The translations under genes were made by a program, and so were the position numbers. Below, one piece after another: positions 12,366 through 19,328 of a stretch of 57,639 nucleotides of DNA. Numbering within the stretch: the stretch's first letter is position 1; each line of letters starts with the position of its first letter. Source of the stretch: an uncultured Mycoplasmatota bacterium (GTDB lineage Bacteria; Bacillota_I; Bacilli_A; RF39; UBA660); contig CAOJYR010000007.1 in assembly GCA_948465965.1 (NCBI GenBank), positions 1-57,639 of the forward strand, read 5' to 3'. The notes below the pieces were generated by a model, which was not told the origin of the DNA, did not search any database, and saw nothing but the letters and a program-made list of their open reading frames with translations.

Positions 12366-12394
12366 TAAAAAAATGGAAGATAATCACCCTTCCA
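12366..12394 (-). terminator. Intrinsic terminator of the candidate ncRNA
   Basis: A 6 bp perfect stem TGGAAG/CTTCCA (12374-12379 and 12389-12394) with a 9-base loop is followed on the minus strand by a run of seven T. It sits at the end of the non-coding transcript that starts near 12820 and directly before the ybxB promoter. Confidence 0.8.
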
Positions 12395-12820
12395 CAAAAA
12401 CTATAATATTATCAGCAATACAAATAACAATCAAATTCTTATTTTCAAACAAAACCAAATCAATTATTATAGAAAACGTAAAACCAATAAAGTTTTCTCA
12501 AGGTATACACAGTTAGCTAGGCTGCATATCCTCCGCGTTTCTTAATGAGTCCATCTCTCATATTCAGTATTTCTGGATTTTAGTTTCTTATAGTATATAG
12601 AATATACTATAGCAGCGTGCACCTGACTGGGTATAGATTAATTTCACCATTACAACGTCTTACATTATAAAAAGCGTCGTATACGAAACACCAGTAAATA
12701 CCTACTACATAATCACTTATTATAAAATAAAATATACCCGTAAAAATACAAATTAAATAATAATAAGTAATTCAATATAAATAACAAATATAATCATCAA
12801 CCATTACATTTATTATTTAC
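12374..12820 (-). ncRNA. Candidate stand-alone structured RNA, family not recognised
   Basis: This stretch has no plausible open frame but has its own near-consensus promoter and terminator, which implies a transcript of about 450 nt. A nested fold can be drawn by eye: P1 12703-12698 with 12506-12501 (AGGTAT/ATACCT); P2 12695-12688 with 12634-12626 (ACTGGTGT/ATACCCAGT, one bulge); P3 12680-12676 with 12656-12652; P4 12616-12612 with 12525-12521 (GCTGC/GCAGC); a 9 bp hairpin 12611-12589 with a 5-base loop; and a hairpin ATGAG/CTCAT at 12561-12545. The core (12500-12710) is visibly richer in G and C than its flanks. It does not show the conserved marks of tmRNA, RNase P RNA, T-box, lysine, cobalamin or M-box RNAs. 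A 6S-like or a lineage-specific RNA remains possible. Confidence 0.5.
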
Positions 12821-12826
12821 ATTTAT

Positions 12827-12855
12827 ATAATATCATATAAAACTACGACTGTCAA
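12827..12855 (-). promoter_or_regulatory. Near-consensus promoter of the candidate ncRNA
   Basis: A perfect -35 TTGACA (12850-12855) is 17 bp from a -10 TATTAT (12827-12832) on the minus strand. It lies just outside the left end of the IS element, about 30 bp away, so the insertion spared it. No coding gene follows for more than 550 bp, which supports an RNA product. Confidence 0.75.
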
Positions 12856-12886
12856 TTTTTTTATAAACATAGATAGCGTTTCCAAA

Positions 12887-12898
12887 GTGGGGAGATTT
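12887..12898 (+). repeat. IS left terminal inverted repeat
   Basis: GTGGGGAGATTT is the outer end of the IS and matches the inverted right end in 11 of 12 positions. The true repeat may extend further with more mismatches. Confidence 0.6.
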
Positions 12899-12929
12899 GT
12901 AAAACAAAGACTTTTTATACAAAGAAAAA

Positions 12930-12995
12930 GGTTAAAACCTAAAAAATGCTTTATAATTGAATTGCTAAATATACAATAGAAAGCAGGTTTTAACC
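12930..12995 (+). promoter_or_regulatory. Hairpin that sequesters the transposase start region
   Basis: A perfect 11 bp inverted repeat GGTTAAAACCT (12930-12940) and AGGTTTTAACC (12985-12995) ends two bases before the transposase ATG. A second helix, GCTTT with AAAGC, continues inward after a bulge. The downstream arm contains the only ribosome-binding-like sequence (AGG). In an RNA that starts outside the element the fold would hide the start. This is the known way in which elements such as IS10 and IS50 avoid activation by readthrough transcription; its use here is inferred. Confidence 0.55.
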
Positions 12996-12997
12996 AT

Positions 12998-14395
12998 ATG
13001 AAAATTATACCATTAATTAATGAAATCACGAATATTTTTAATGAAACTTTTAATAAAAATTTAACCTCCCTTAATTTAGAAAGCAAAATTAGAAATGTTG
13101 GCGATGCCTTTACATTAAAACTTTATGAGTCTTTTCTCAATTATATTGATGAAAAGTTTAAAAATTCCAAAGAAAGAAAAAAGCGTTATTATATTAAAGA
13201 AACTAGAAAAAGAACTTTAATAACCTCTATCGGTTGTATAGTTGTCAATTCTACCTCTTATGTTGATAAAAATTCTAAGGAAAGATTTGTTTTACTTAGA
13301 GAAATTCTTCATCTGAAACCTTATCAAAGATTAACCAATGAAGCTGAATATCAGTTAATTAAATATGCAATGGATGAAAACATGAGTCAATCTGCTCGTC
13401 ACGCTTTAAGAAATACTGTTATTTCTCGTAGTACCGTTTCTAAAAAATTAGCCAAATTAGATGATGGTATTAATGAGGTTATTACTAGATGCGAAACTCA
13501 ACCTGATATTTTATACATTGAAATGGATGAAATTCATGCCAATCTACAACATGGTGGTAATAAAATCTGTCCTTGTGCCATTGTCCATGAGGGATATGAA
13601 GAGGCTTTTGTTAAAAGAAAAAAACTTAAAAACATTCATTACTTCGCCTCTTCTAAATTAAACTACGAACAGTTATGGGAAGTTATATTTGATTATGTTA
13701 ATAAAAGATATGATATTGATAAATTTAAAGTTATATTTGTTTCTGGTGATGGTGCTCCTGGTATTAAAAATTATACGAATTGCTTCCCTAATGCCAAATC
13801 TGTTCTTGACCCTTTTCGCTATATAAAGAAACATTTGAAATATATTTTTAAAGAGGATATAGATTTAAGAAATATCGCTGATGAATATGTAAGAAATGAT
13901 AGGATCAATGATTTTAAAGAATTGGTTGGATATCAAATAAAATTATACCCAGATCAGGAAAAATATATGAAAGAACATATGAATTATATTATTAATAACT
14001 TAGAAGGTATCAAAAATCAAAATGATCCTTTATACAAATGTCATTGTTCAATGGAAGGGCATGTTAATCAGGGATTTGCGAGATATATTACTTCCTCTCC
14101 CTATGGCTTTTCTGAAAGAGGGTTAGAAAACAAACTTAAACTTCTTGTTTATCATGCCAATAAACATGACTTAACTATTGAAGATTACTATAATTTAAAA
14201 TATGGAAACAATTCCTATGAAGATATAAATATTAAAATGAATCAATTAACACATATTAAGTATGATCAAAACCTTTCATCTAATCATTCATTAGAATATA
14301 AAATAAATACAAAATTACCAATATTGGATTCTGCTTCAGATAATAATAGATTAAAAGAATTAACCTCTATGAGACAAGAAATATATGTAATTTAA
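12998..14395 (+). CDS. ISLre2-family (UPF0236) transposase
   Basis: The 465-residue DDE-type transposase is near the family length of about 470-500. Likely catalytic residues are Asp in MDEIHANL (about residue 178), Asp in SGDGAPGIK (about 250) and Glu in CSMEGHV (about 350). The last two blocks match the usual ISLre2 patterns GDGAxWIK and CSAEGHV, with Gly in place of the common Trp or Ser. The frame is uninterrupted and the catalytic set is present, so it may be active. Initiation is weak and probably hindered by the hairpin in front. The codon use is similar to the host. Confidence 0.88.
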   Translation: MKIIPLINEITNIFNETFNKNLTSLNLESKIRNVGDAFTLKLYESFLNYIDEKFKNSKERKKRYYIKETRKRTLITSIGCIVVNSTSYVDKNSKERFVLLREILHLKPYQRLTNEAEYQLIKYAMDENMSQSARHALRNTVISRSTVSKKLAKLDDGINEVITRCETQPDILYIEMDEIHANLQHGGNKICPCAIVHEGYEEAFVKRKKLKNIHYFASSKLNYEQLWEVIFDYVNKRYDIDKFKVIFVSGDGAPGIKNYTNCFPNAKSVLDPFRYIKKHLKYIFKEDIDLRNIADEYVRNDRINDFKELVGYQIKLYPDQEKYMKEHMNYIINNLEGIKNQNDPLYKCHCSMEGHVNQGFARYITSSPYGFSERGLENKLKLLVYHANKHDLTIEDYYNLKYGNNSYEDINIKMNQLTHIKYDQNLSSNHSLEYKINTKLPILDSASDNNRLKELTSMRQEIYVI

Positions 14396-14469
14396 AAGAA
14401 TAGATATTGACTATCTACTCTTAACCATTTTAAAATAAATTTAATTATAAAACTTATTTTTTAGGAGAA

Positions 14470-14481
14470 AAATCTCCACAC
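14470..14481 (-). repeat. IS right terminal inverted repeat
   Basis: Read on the minus strand this is GTGTGGAGATTT, matching the left end with one mismatch. A small hairpin GGAGA-AAAA-TCTCC (14464-14477) overlaps it and may block transcription entering from outside. Confidence 0.6.
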
Positions 14482-14503
14482 TTATTCTACACTAACATAA
14501 ACA

Positions 14504-14533
14504 TAAAAAAAGAAGTTAAATTATTTAACTTCT
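14504..14533 (-). terminator. Intrinsic terminator of rplJL, overlapping the rplL stop
   Basis: A perfect 10 bp stem AGAAGTTAAA/TTTAACTTCT (14511-14520 and 14524-14533) has the rplL stop codon TAA as its 3-base loop and is followed on the minus strand by seven T. It cleanly ends the rplJ-rplL unit before the IS. Confidence 0.92.
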
Positions 14534-14889
14534 ACAGTAGCCCCAGCTTCTTCAAGCTTAGCTTTGATTTCATCAGCTTCACTAGTAGCAATGTTTTCTT
14601 TAACAACACCGTTATTATCAACGATATCTTTAGATTCTTTTAATCCTAATCCAGTAATTTCTTTAACAACTTTGATAACAGCAACCTTAGCAGCTCCAGC
14701 ATCAGTGATAGATACTGTAACAGTGCTTGGAGCAGCATCAGCTGCAGCACCAGCAGCAGGAGCAGCAACAGCTACAGCTGAAGGATCAACTCCAAATTCT
14801 TCTTTCATTGCATCTACTAATTCTTTAATTTCTAATAAATTCATTTCTTTTAAACTACTGATAAAATCTTCTTTTGTTAATTTAGCCAT
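14521..14889 (-). CDS. rplL: 50S ribosomal protein L7/L12
   Basis: L7/L12 forms the flexible stalk of the 50S subunit that recruits translation GTPases. The 122 residues match the family. They show the N-terminal dimerisation helix, an Ala-Pro-Gly-rich hinge (about residues 36-54) and the C-terminal factor-binding domain with VIKVVKEITGLGLKESKDIV. AGGAGG precedes the start, 29 bp after rplJ. The terminator uses its stop codon as the loop. L7/L12 is present in several copies per ribosome; the common attenuation between rplJ and rplA (below) fits this. Confidence 0.98.
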   Translation of the reverse strand: MAKLTKEDFISSLKEMNLLEIKELVDAMKEEFGVDPSAVAVAAPAAGAAADAAPSTVTVSITDAGAAKVAVIKVVKEITGLGLKESKDIVDNNGVVKENIATSEADEIKAKLEEAGATVEVK

Positions 14890-14918
14890 TTAAATTTCCT
14901 CCTATTTCTATATTTTTA

Positions 14919-15413
14919 TTAATTTTCCTCTTTTTGTTGACTATATAAGTCTAAGCAAATTGATAAGTCTCTTGCGATTCCCATCATACCACCAGCAAGC
15001 ATAGTAAGTAATCCATCTCTTGATGGTAATGTAGCATATTCTGCAAGTTTAGCTTGGTCAGCCTTCTCTCCATCTACAATCCCTACTTTTAAAACTAATG
15101 CTGGATGATCTTTAGCAAATTCTGATAATGTCTTAATTGGTGCAATTTGGTCTTCACCATAAGCAAATGCACTTGGTCCATTTAAAGACTCATTAAGATC
15201 AATATTTAAATCATTAAAAGCACGAGCCATTAAAGTATTTTTATATACCTTATAATCAGAATTTGATTCTCTAAGCTTTATACGTAATTCTTTTGCTTCA
15301 CTGTCTGTAATACCACGATAATCAAATAAAACAATAGTTTTAGCACTTTGAACACGATCCTTAATTTCATCAATTACTGCTTGCTTCTCTTTTAAGATTG
15401 CTTCACTTGCCAT
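14919..15413 (-). CDS. rplJ: 50S ribosomal protein L10
   Basis: L10 anchors the L7/L12 dimers to 23S rRNA. The 164 residues include the N-terminal RNA-binding block (KTIVLFDYRGITDSEAKELR) and the C-terminal helix that binds L12 dimers. AGGAGGTG precedes the start. A 5' leader with an L10-binding fold and a terminator-like hairpin lies in front, so L10 or its L12 complex very probably represses its own synthesis, as known in Bacillus and E. coli. Confidence 0.98.
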   Translation of the reverse strand: MASEAILKEKQAVIDEIKDRVQSAKTIVLFDYRGITDSEAKELRIKLRESNSDYKVYKNTLMARAFNDLNIDLNESLNGPSAFAYGEDQIAPIKTLSEFAKDHPALVLKVGIVDGEKADQAKLAEYATLPSRDGLLTMLAGGMMGIARDLSICLDLYSQQKEEN

Positions 15414-15417
15414 ACAT

Positions 15418-15550
15418 TCACCTCCTTAATTTCTCTAGGGATGCCATAAAAAAGTTCTTATACTAAGACAGCACAAGAACTTTTTGAAGTCTCTCTAAAG
15501 TCCTCGGTAGGATTTATTTGTATACCTACTGTCTATGGCACCAACAAATT
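15418..15550 (-). promoter_or_regulatory. L10 leader (autoregulatory rplJL leader RNA)
   Basis: Between the promoter and rplJ the RNA contains the L10-leader marks GGTGCCATAGACAGTAGGT and CCTACCGAGG, then a perfect 11 bp hairpin AAAAAGTTCTT/AAGAACTTTTT (15449-15459 and 15475-15485) that ends in U residues like a terminator. The downstream base GGCAT near 15441 can pair with GTGCC at the 5' end. The position and sequences match the known Bacillota L10 leader, where the L10 complex controls expression. Confidence 0.85.
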
Positions 15551-15556
15551 GTCTTT

Positions 15557-15585
15557 ATTATATACTATAACTTTCTATTTGTCAA
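15557..15585 (-). promoter_or_regulatory. Perfect consensus promoter of rplJ-rplL
   Basis: TTGACA (15580-15585) and TATAAT (15557-15562) are separated by 17 bp, an exact match to the sigma-A consensus. It overlaps the last codons of rplA (stop at 15575). Confidence 0.92.
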
Positions 15586-16267
15586 AATTATTTTCTACTT
15601 TAATTCCAGGACCCATAGTAGAAGCTATAGATATATTCTTAATATATTCACCCTTAACTGTTGCAGGTTTAACTCTTAAGATAGTCGAAACAAATGCATT
15701 TAAGTTTTCAATTAAATCTTCATCAGAGAATGATACTTTACCAATAACTCCATGAACATTTCCAAAACTATCAGCTCTATATTCAACACGTCCAGCTTTA
15801 ACTTCATTAACTGCCTTTGCAACATCCATAGTAACAGTTCCAGTCTTAGGATTTGGCATTAATCCTTTAGGTCCTAAAACTCTACCTAATTTACCAAGAA
15901 GTGGCATCATATCAGGAGTGGCAATCATAGTATCAAAATCAAACCAGTTTTCCTTTTCGATTTTCTCTAACATATCAACATCACCTACAAAATCAGCTCC
16001 TGCCTCTTTTGCTTGTGTAGCTTTTTCTCCCTTTGCAATTACTAATACTCTATTAGTCTTACCAGTTCCTTTTGGAAGTACGATAGCACCTCTTAATTGT
16101 TGATCAGCCTTTTTAGTATCAATATTCAATCTCATTGCTACTTCAACTGTAGCATCAAAAGAACTAGTAGAAGTTTCTTTAACTAACTTAACAGCTTCTT
16201 CTTTAGAATATAATTTATTCTTTTCTACTTTAGACATAGCCTCAGTATATTTCTTACTTCTTTTCAT
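15575..16267 (-). CDS. rplA: 50S ribosomal protein L1
   Basis: L1 forms the mobile stalk at the E site and in many bacteria represses its own operon by binding the mRNA leader. The start [10 protein letters not shown] at 16267 is chosen over an upstream in-frame codon because AGGAGG lies right before it and because the length of 230 residues then equals the family. Conserved blocks include [13 protein letters not shown] and [15 protein letters not shown]. It follows rplK by 74 bp. Confidence 0.97.
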   Translation of the reverse strand: MKRSKKYTEAMSKVEKNKLYSKEEAVKLVKETSTSSFDATVEVAMRLNIDTKKADQQLRGAIVLPKGTGKTNRVLVIAKGEKATQAKEAGADFVGDVDMLEKIEKENWFDFDTMIATPDMMPLLGKLGRVLGPKGLMPNPKTGTVTMDVAKAVNEVKAGRVEYRADSFGNVHGVIGKVSFSDEDLIENLNAFVSTILRVKPATVKGEYIKNISIASTMGPGIKVENNFDK

Positions 16268-16341
16268 CTTTCTTTCCTCCTTATGTGGTATATAGCGGAT
16301 TATTCCTTCCACATAGGTAAAACCTATATGATTATAAACTC

Positions 16342-16785
16342 TTATTCTTCTGTATCAGTATAACCAGGAATTGAAATTCCCATATTTTTAGCAGTTCCAG
16401 CTACTACTTTCATAGCTGATTCCACATCATATGCATTCAAATCTGGTAATTTAACTTCAGCAATTTCTTTTAATTGATCTTCAGTTAATGTAGCAACTGT
16501 TTCGTTAGCACCCTTAACTGCACCTTTATTGATTTTTGCATATTTCTTAAGCAAGAAACTTGTAGGTGGAGTTTTAATTATAAAATCAAAACTTCTATCA
16601 TCATATACTGATATCTCTACTGGTAAGATATCTCCCATCTTATCTCTAGTAGCATCATTATATTTTGTACAAAAATCTTGTAAATTAATACCTGCAGGCC
16701 CAAGTACTGTACCAACTGGTGGAGCTGGTGTAGCTTTTCCTGCTGGAATTTGTAATTTTATTTTTTTAACTGCTTCCTTTGCCAC
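16342..16785 (-). CDS. rplK: 50S ribosomal protein L11
   Basis: L11 lies at the GTPase-associated centre and binds thiostrepton-site rRNA. The block [20 protein letters not shown] is diagnostic. The start is GTG at 16785, which begins VAKEAVKK, matching the usual MAKKV; AGGAGG is 8 bases before it. A GTG three codons upstream lies too close to the AGGAGG. With this start the protein is 147 residues, against the usual 141. L11 methylation sites depend on prmA, which is not in this window. Confidence 0.97.
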   Translation of the reverse strand: MAKEAVKKIKLQIPAGKATPAPPVGTVLGPAGINLQDFCTKYNDATRDKMGDILPVEISVYDDRSFDFIIKTPPTSFLLKKYAKINKGAVKGANETVATLTEDQLKEIAEVKLPDLNAYDVESAMKVVAGTAKNMGISIPGYTDTEE

Positions 16786-16817
16786 GAAAAACACCTCCTA
16801 TAATTTTAGTTTTCGCG

Positions 16818-16872
16818 AGTGGTCCAAATAGCTTGATTCCCGCTTTCATAAATGCAAACCATGCTTCCCACT
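16818..16872 (-). promoter_or_regulatory. Likely L1-type autoregulatory leader of rplK-rplA
   Basis: The leader between the promoter and rplK can close a 5 bp stem AGTGG/CCACT (16818-16822 with 16868-16872), and the upstream strand reads GTGGGAAG, like the GTGGGAGG start of L1-binding leaders before rplK in Bacillota. Inside it, GCAT and ATGC segments can pair. L1 binding is an inference from position and resemblance. Confidence 0.45.
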
Positions 16873-16902
16873 AAATCTATATTAATTAAATATAGCCCTT
16901 AA

Positions 16903-16931
16903 ATAATAACATAAACTTTACACTTTTGCAA
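16903..16931 (-). promoter_or_regulatory. Promoter of rplK-rplA
   Basis: On the minus strand -35 TTGCAA (16926-16931) and -10 TATTAT (16903-16908) are 17 bp apart, directly after the nusG stop. The leader that follows is about 110 nt long. Confidence 0.65.
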
Positions 16932-16936
16932 CTATT

Positions 16937-17470
16937 TTATGCTTTTTGTATCTGATTTAGTTCAACTTCAACAGAAGTTTCTTGTCCAAATAAGTCAACA
17001 TTTAGCATAACCTTTTGATTTGATAAATCAACACTATCAATTTTACCAAACATTCCATTGAATGGACCAGCAATAATTTTTACCTTTGTACCAACTTCTA
17101 AATCAGCTTCAACATCCATTCTACTAATACCCATATTACCAAGTATTTTATCAACCTCATCTGGTTGTAATGGAGTAGGCTTAGCACCCTTTCCACTTGA
17201 TCCAATAAATCCAGTAACACCAGGAGTATTACGCACAATATACCAAGCTTCATCAGTCATAATCATCTCAACTATTATATACCCTGGAAACATCTTTTTA
17301 GTTTTTTCCTTCGTTACTCCATCTTTTATCTCTACGACCTTCTCTTCTGGAATTACAACTCTAAAGATATAATCTTGCATATCCATAGATTCTGCTCTCA
17401 TCTCTAATTTTTCTTTAACCTTATTTTCATGTCCAGAATAAGTATTAACTACATACCATTGTTTTTCCAT
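16937..17470 (-). CDS. nusG: Transcription termination/antitermination factor NusG
   Basis: NusG binds RNA polymerase and modulates pausing, and links polymerase to the ribosome. The 177 residues equal the family length. They show the NGN domain (MEKQWYVVNTYSGHENKVKE, and FPGYIIVEM) and the C-terminal KOW domain (VGTKVKIIAGPFNGMFGKID). TAGGAGGAG precedes the start. It follows secE by 15 bp, the normal order in bacteria. Confidence 0.97.
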   Translation of the reverse strand: MEKQWYVVNTYSGHENKVKEKLEMRAESMDMQDYIFRVVIPEEKVVEIKDGVTKEKTKKMFPGYIIVEMIMTDEAWYIVRNTPGVTGFIGSSGKGAKPTPLQPDEVDKILGNMGISRMDVEADLEVGTKVKIIAGPFNGMFGKIDSVDLSNQKVMLNVDLFGQETSVEVELNQIQKA

Positions 17471-17485
17471 ATTACTAAACTCCTC

Positions 17486-17818
17486 CTAATTAAATAATGA
17501 TTGAACTAAAGCAAAAATAACATCTATTAAATAAAAGAATAACGAACAAAAAACGATAAATACAACTGTCGCAACAGAATATTTTACCATATCTTTCTTA
17601 CTAGGCCAGTGCACTCTTAAAGTCTCACTTTTAACACCATGACAGAATATTCTAAACTTAGTCCATAAACTTTTTTTCTCTTTAGAAACATTAGTCTTTT
17701 TTTGTTTACTATCTCCCTTTTTAGTATCTACTTTTACTTCTCTTTTAGTATTTTTTTTCTTTACATCTTTTTCAATTTTATATTCTTCTCTTTTCTCTCT
17801 TTTTCTTATCTCAGCCAT
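17486..17818 (-). CDS. secE: Protein translocase subunit SecE
   Basis: SecE clamps the SecY channel in the membrane. The C-terminal half has the conserved amphipathic piece (GVKSETLRVHWPSKKDMVKYS) followed by one transmembrane helix (about residues 84-106), as in other Bacillota. The first 50 residues are an unusual, very Lys-rich extension; Bacillus SecE has only about 59 residues in total. The annotated ATG has an AGGAATGGTGA in front, so the extension is probably real. An internal start is possible but lacks a good ribosome binding site. Confidence 0.93.
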   Translation of the reverse strand: MAEIRKREKREEYKIEKDVKKKNTKREVKVDTKKGDSKQKKTNVSKEKKSLWTKFRIFCHGVKSETLRVHWPSKKDMVKYSVATVVFIVFCSLFFYLIDVIFALVQSLFN

Positions 17819-17839
17819 ATTTCACCATTCCTATTTTTT

Positions 17840-17867
17840 ATAAAAATAAAAACACTTCCTCGTGTTT
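17840..17867 (-). terminator. Intrinsic terminator between the tail-anchored gene and secE
   Basis: A perfect 6 bp stem AAACAC/GTGTTT (17850-17855 and 17862-17867) is followed on the minus strand by TTATTTTTAT. It separates the sigH-side unit from secE-nusG. Confidence 0.75.
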
Positions 17868-17873
17868 ACAACT

Positions 17874-17902
17874 AAAATAACATAAACATAAGAAAATGTC
17901 AA
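17874..17902 (-). promoter_or_regulatory. Promoter for secE-nusG
   Basis: A perfect -35 TTGACA (17897-17902) lies 17 bp before a -10 TATTTT (17874-17879) on the minus strand. The predicted transcription start falls in or next to the terminator stem, so promoter and terminator are interlocked. Confidence 0.55.
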
Positions 17903-17906
17903 TAAT

Positions 17907-18674
17907 TTATAAAAAACTAAACATATACACTATAATTATAGCTACTAAACCTAAAACAAATAATAACATTGGCAATAAAATAAAGTGAACAAATGCTGCT
18001 TCCTTACGGTTTAATTGAGAATAAATAGAATCATTTATTTGACTATTTTCATCTAGCAAGCCATAATCTCCAAAACCTCTGCCATTACTTTTAACTAAGC
18101 TCTTTCCTCTTTCGTTAGATTTAAAATTAATATTAGTATTAGTACTAACACCACCAACCTCATTTTCTAGCGCTTGTAAATCTCGTTTCTTCTTTTCGAC
18201 TACATATTCACTAAAATAAACAGAGGCACCCCTTTCAATTATCCCCCTATAATAAGGAACATCTCCTTCTGGAAGAAATGTCGCAAAACTATTAAAATTC
18301 TCTTTTAGAAATTTAGGTTTTAAATAAACTAAACATTTTGTGTAAATACCTATTTGTAAAAATACTAAACAATAAATATCTTCCTTAACAAGTTCCTTTT
18401 GATCATATATATTATTAGGCATTTCAAGTACCGTATTATATTTTATTTGCTTTAATGAATTGTTAAGTATTTCTATATCTTTTGGATCAAAACTTTTTAT
18501 ACAATACCCTTTATTGTGAATATATTTCATTGCCAAATCCATGTTGATAAAAACAGTTCTCAACTCCTCATCATCATGAAAAACATTAAGCCATTCACTT
18601 AATTTTATGTGATCATTTTTATCTTTGATCTGCATTTCCTTTTTTCGACTTTGAAAATCAATGACATCGGCCAT
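17907..18674 (-). CDS. Tail-anchored protein with a kinase-like N-terminal stretch, unknown function
   Basis: This 255-residue protein lies where Bacillus has rpmGB. The first 150 residues are soluble. A segment near residues 46-70, with IHNKGYCIKSFDPKDIEIL, resembles subdomain VIb of protein kinases (HxxGxxHRDxKPxNIL), but His-Arg-Asp is replaced by Lys-Ser-Phe, and a DFG motif is not evident. After a Ser/Asn-rich linker one hydrophobic helix (about 230-253) ends the chain, so the protein would be tail-anchored in the membrane and face the cytoplasm. The start has AGGTGA before it. I do not recognise a named family; a degenerate kinase fold is only a hypothesis. Confidence 0.7.
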   Translation of the reverse strand: MADVIDFQSRKKEMQIKDKNDHIKLSEWLNVFHDDEELRTVFINMDLAMKYIHNKGYCIKSFDPKDIEILNNSLKQIKYNTVLEMPNNIYDQKELVKEDIYCLVFLQIGIYTKCLVYLKPKFLKENFNSFATFLPEGDVPYYRGIIERGASVYFSEYVVEKKKRDLQALENEVGGVSTNTNINFKSNERGKSLVKSNGRGFGDYGLLDENSQINDSIYSQLNRKEAAFVHFILLPMLLFVLGLVAIIIVYMFSFL

Positions 18675-18725
18675 ATTCTATTCACCTATTTTCATTTTAA
18701 ACCATAATTTAAAAAAAAACAAACT

Positions 18726-19319
18726 TTAACTATAACTTTTATTTAGTCTATGTAAAGTTTTTCTTATCATACAAAGTCTACTATCTATAGTACTAACTGA
18801 TAAATCTAAAAGTCTTCCAATTTCCTTATAAGAAAAACCATTGTACCTAAGTTCAAAAATACAACTATCCTTCATATCAAAATAATTTTTATATCTTATA
18901 AACTTTTCATCTTCAAGTTTATATAAATTAAATTGCTCTGGATTTGTAAATTGATGAGCACTAACCTGATTAAAATATACTGCATCATCAAAACAAGCAT
19001 TGTTAAGAATTTCGTGCTTTTGGCTAGAAAGATTTCTACAATAAATACCCATTTGCCTTTCTATACATAACTTTGCATAAGAATAAAATAAGGTATCACA
19101 ATTATCTTTATAACTATCAATCGCATTACTTAATCCAATATAGCCTTCTTGAACTAAATCTTCATAGTCTGCACCCTTACTTTTAGCAAAGTTTGAATAC
19201 TTTGATGCCATAGTTTTAATAATTGGCTCATATTTACTAAACATAATATCCTGAGCATAATCATCCTTTTCCTTTATCATATATAAGACTTCATAATCAT
19301 TAATTTTTTTATAATCCAT
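18726..19319 (-). CDS. sigH: RNA polymerase sigma factor SigH-like
   Basis: A sigma-70 family protein of 197 residues (Bacillus SigH has 218). Region 2 is visible at residues about 25-85, with the core-binding DLVQEGYIGLSNAIDSYK, and region 4 at the C-terminus with a helix-turn-helix (YKEIGRLLDLSVSTIDSRL). Its place between rlmB and the secE-nusG group is the exact Bacillus position of sigH, which directs early sporulation genes. The sequence fits SigH better than an ECF factor. It probably governs entry into sporulation, given the spore genes in this window. Confidence 0.88.
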   Translation of the reverse strand: MDYKKINDYEVLYMIKEKDDYAQDIMFSKYEPIIKTMASKYSNFAKSKGADYEDLVQEGYIGLSNAIDSYKDNCDTLFYSYAKLCIERQMGIYCRNLSSQKHEILNNACFDDAVYFNQVSAHQFTNPEQFNLYKLEDEKFIRYKNYFDMKDSCIFELRYNGFSYKEIGRLLDLSVSTIDSRLCMIRKTLHRLNKSYS

Positions 19320-19328
19320 AATATTCCT

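Larger units (their letters stand above)
12887..14481 (+). mobile_element. ISLre2-family insertion sequence
   Basis: An element of about 1.6 kb carries one transposase on the plus strand, head-on to the surrounding ribosomal and polymerase genes. The ends were set from an imperfect inverted repeat, GTGGGGAGATTT on the left and GTGTGGAGATTT (reverse complement) on the right, 11 of 12 identical. No flanking direct repeat could be found, so the insertion is old or the exact ends differ by some bases. It separates rplL from the ncRNA and ybxB, and neither is broken. A short hairpin TAGATA-TTGAC-TATCTA at 14401-14417 follows the transposase stop and may end its transcript. Confidence 0.8.

Noticed and set aside
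12823-13086. 87-codon minus-strand frame at the left part of the IS
   Set aside because: It is antisense to the transposase start and spans the ncRNA promoter; no ribosome site or family.
12870-14495. Target-site duplication flanking the IS
   Set aside because: The bases outside the inverted repeats (TTTCCAAA on the left, TTATTCTA on the right) do not match in 8-9 bp frames.
14564-14893. Long open frame opposite rplL (109 codons, plus strand)
   Set aside because: It is a shadow of the Ala-rich rplL hinge, with no ribosome binding site and no recognisable protein.
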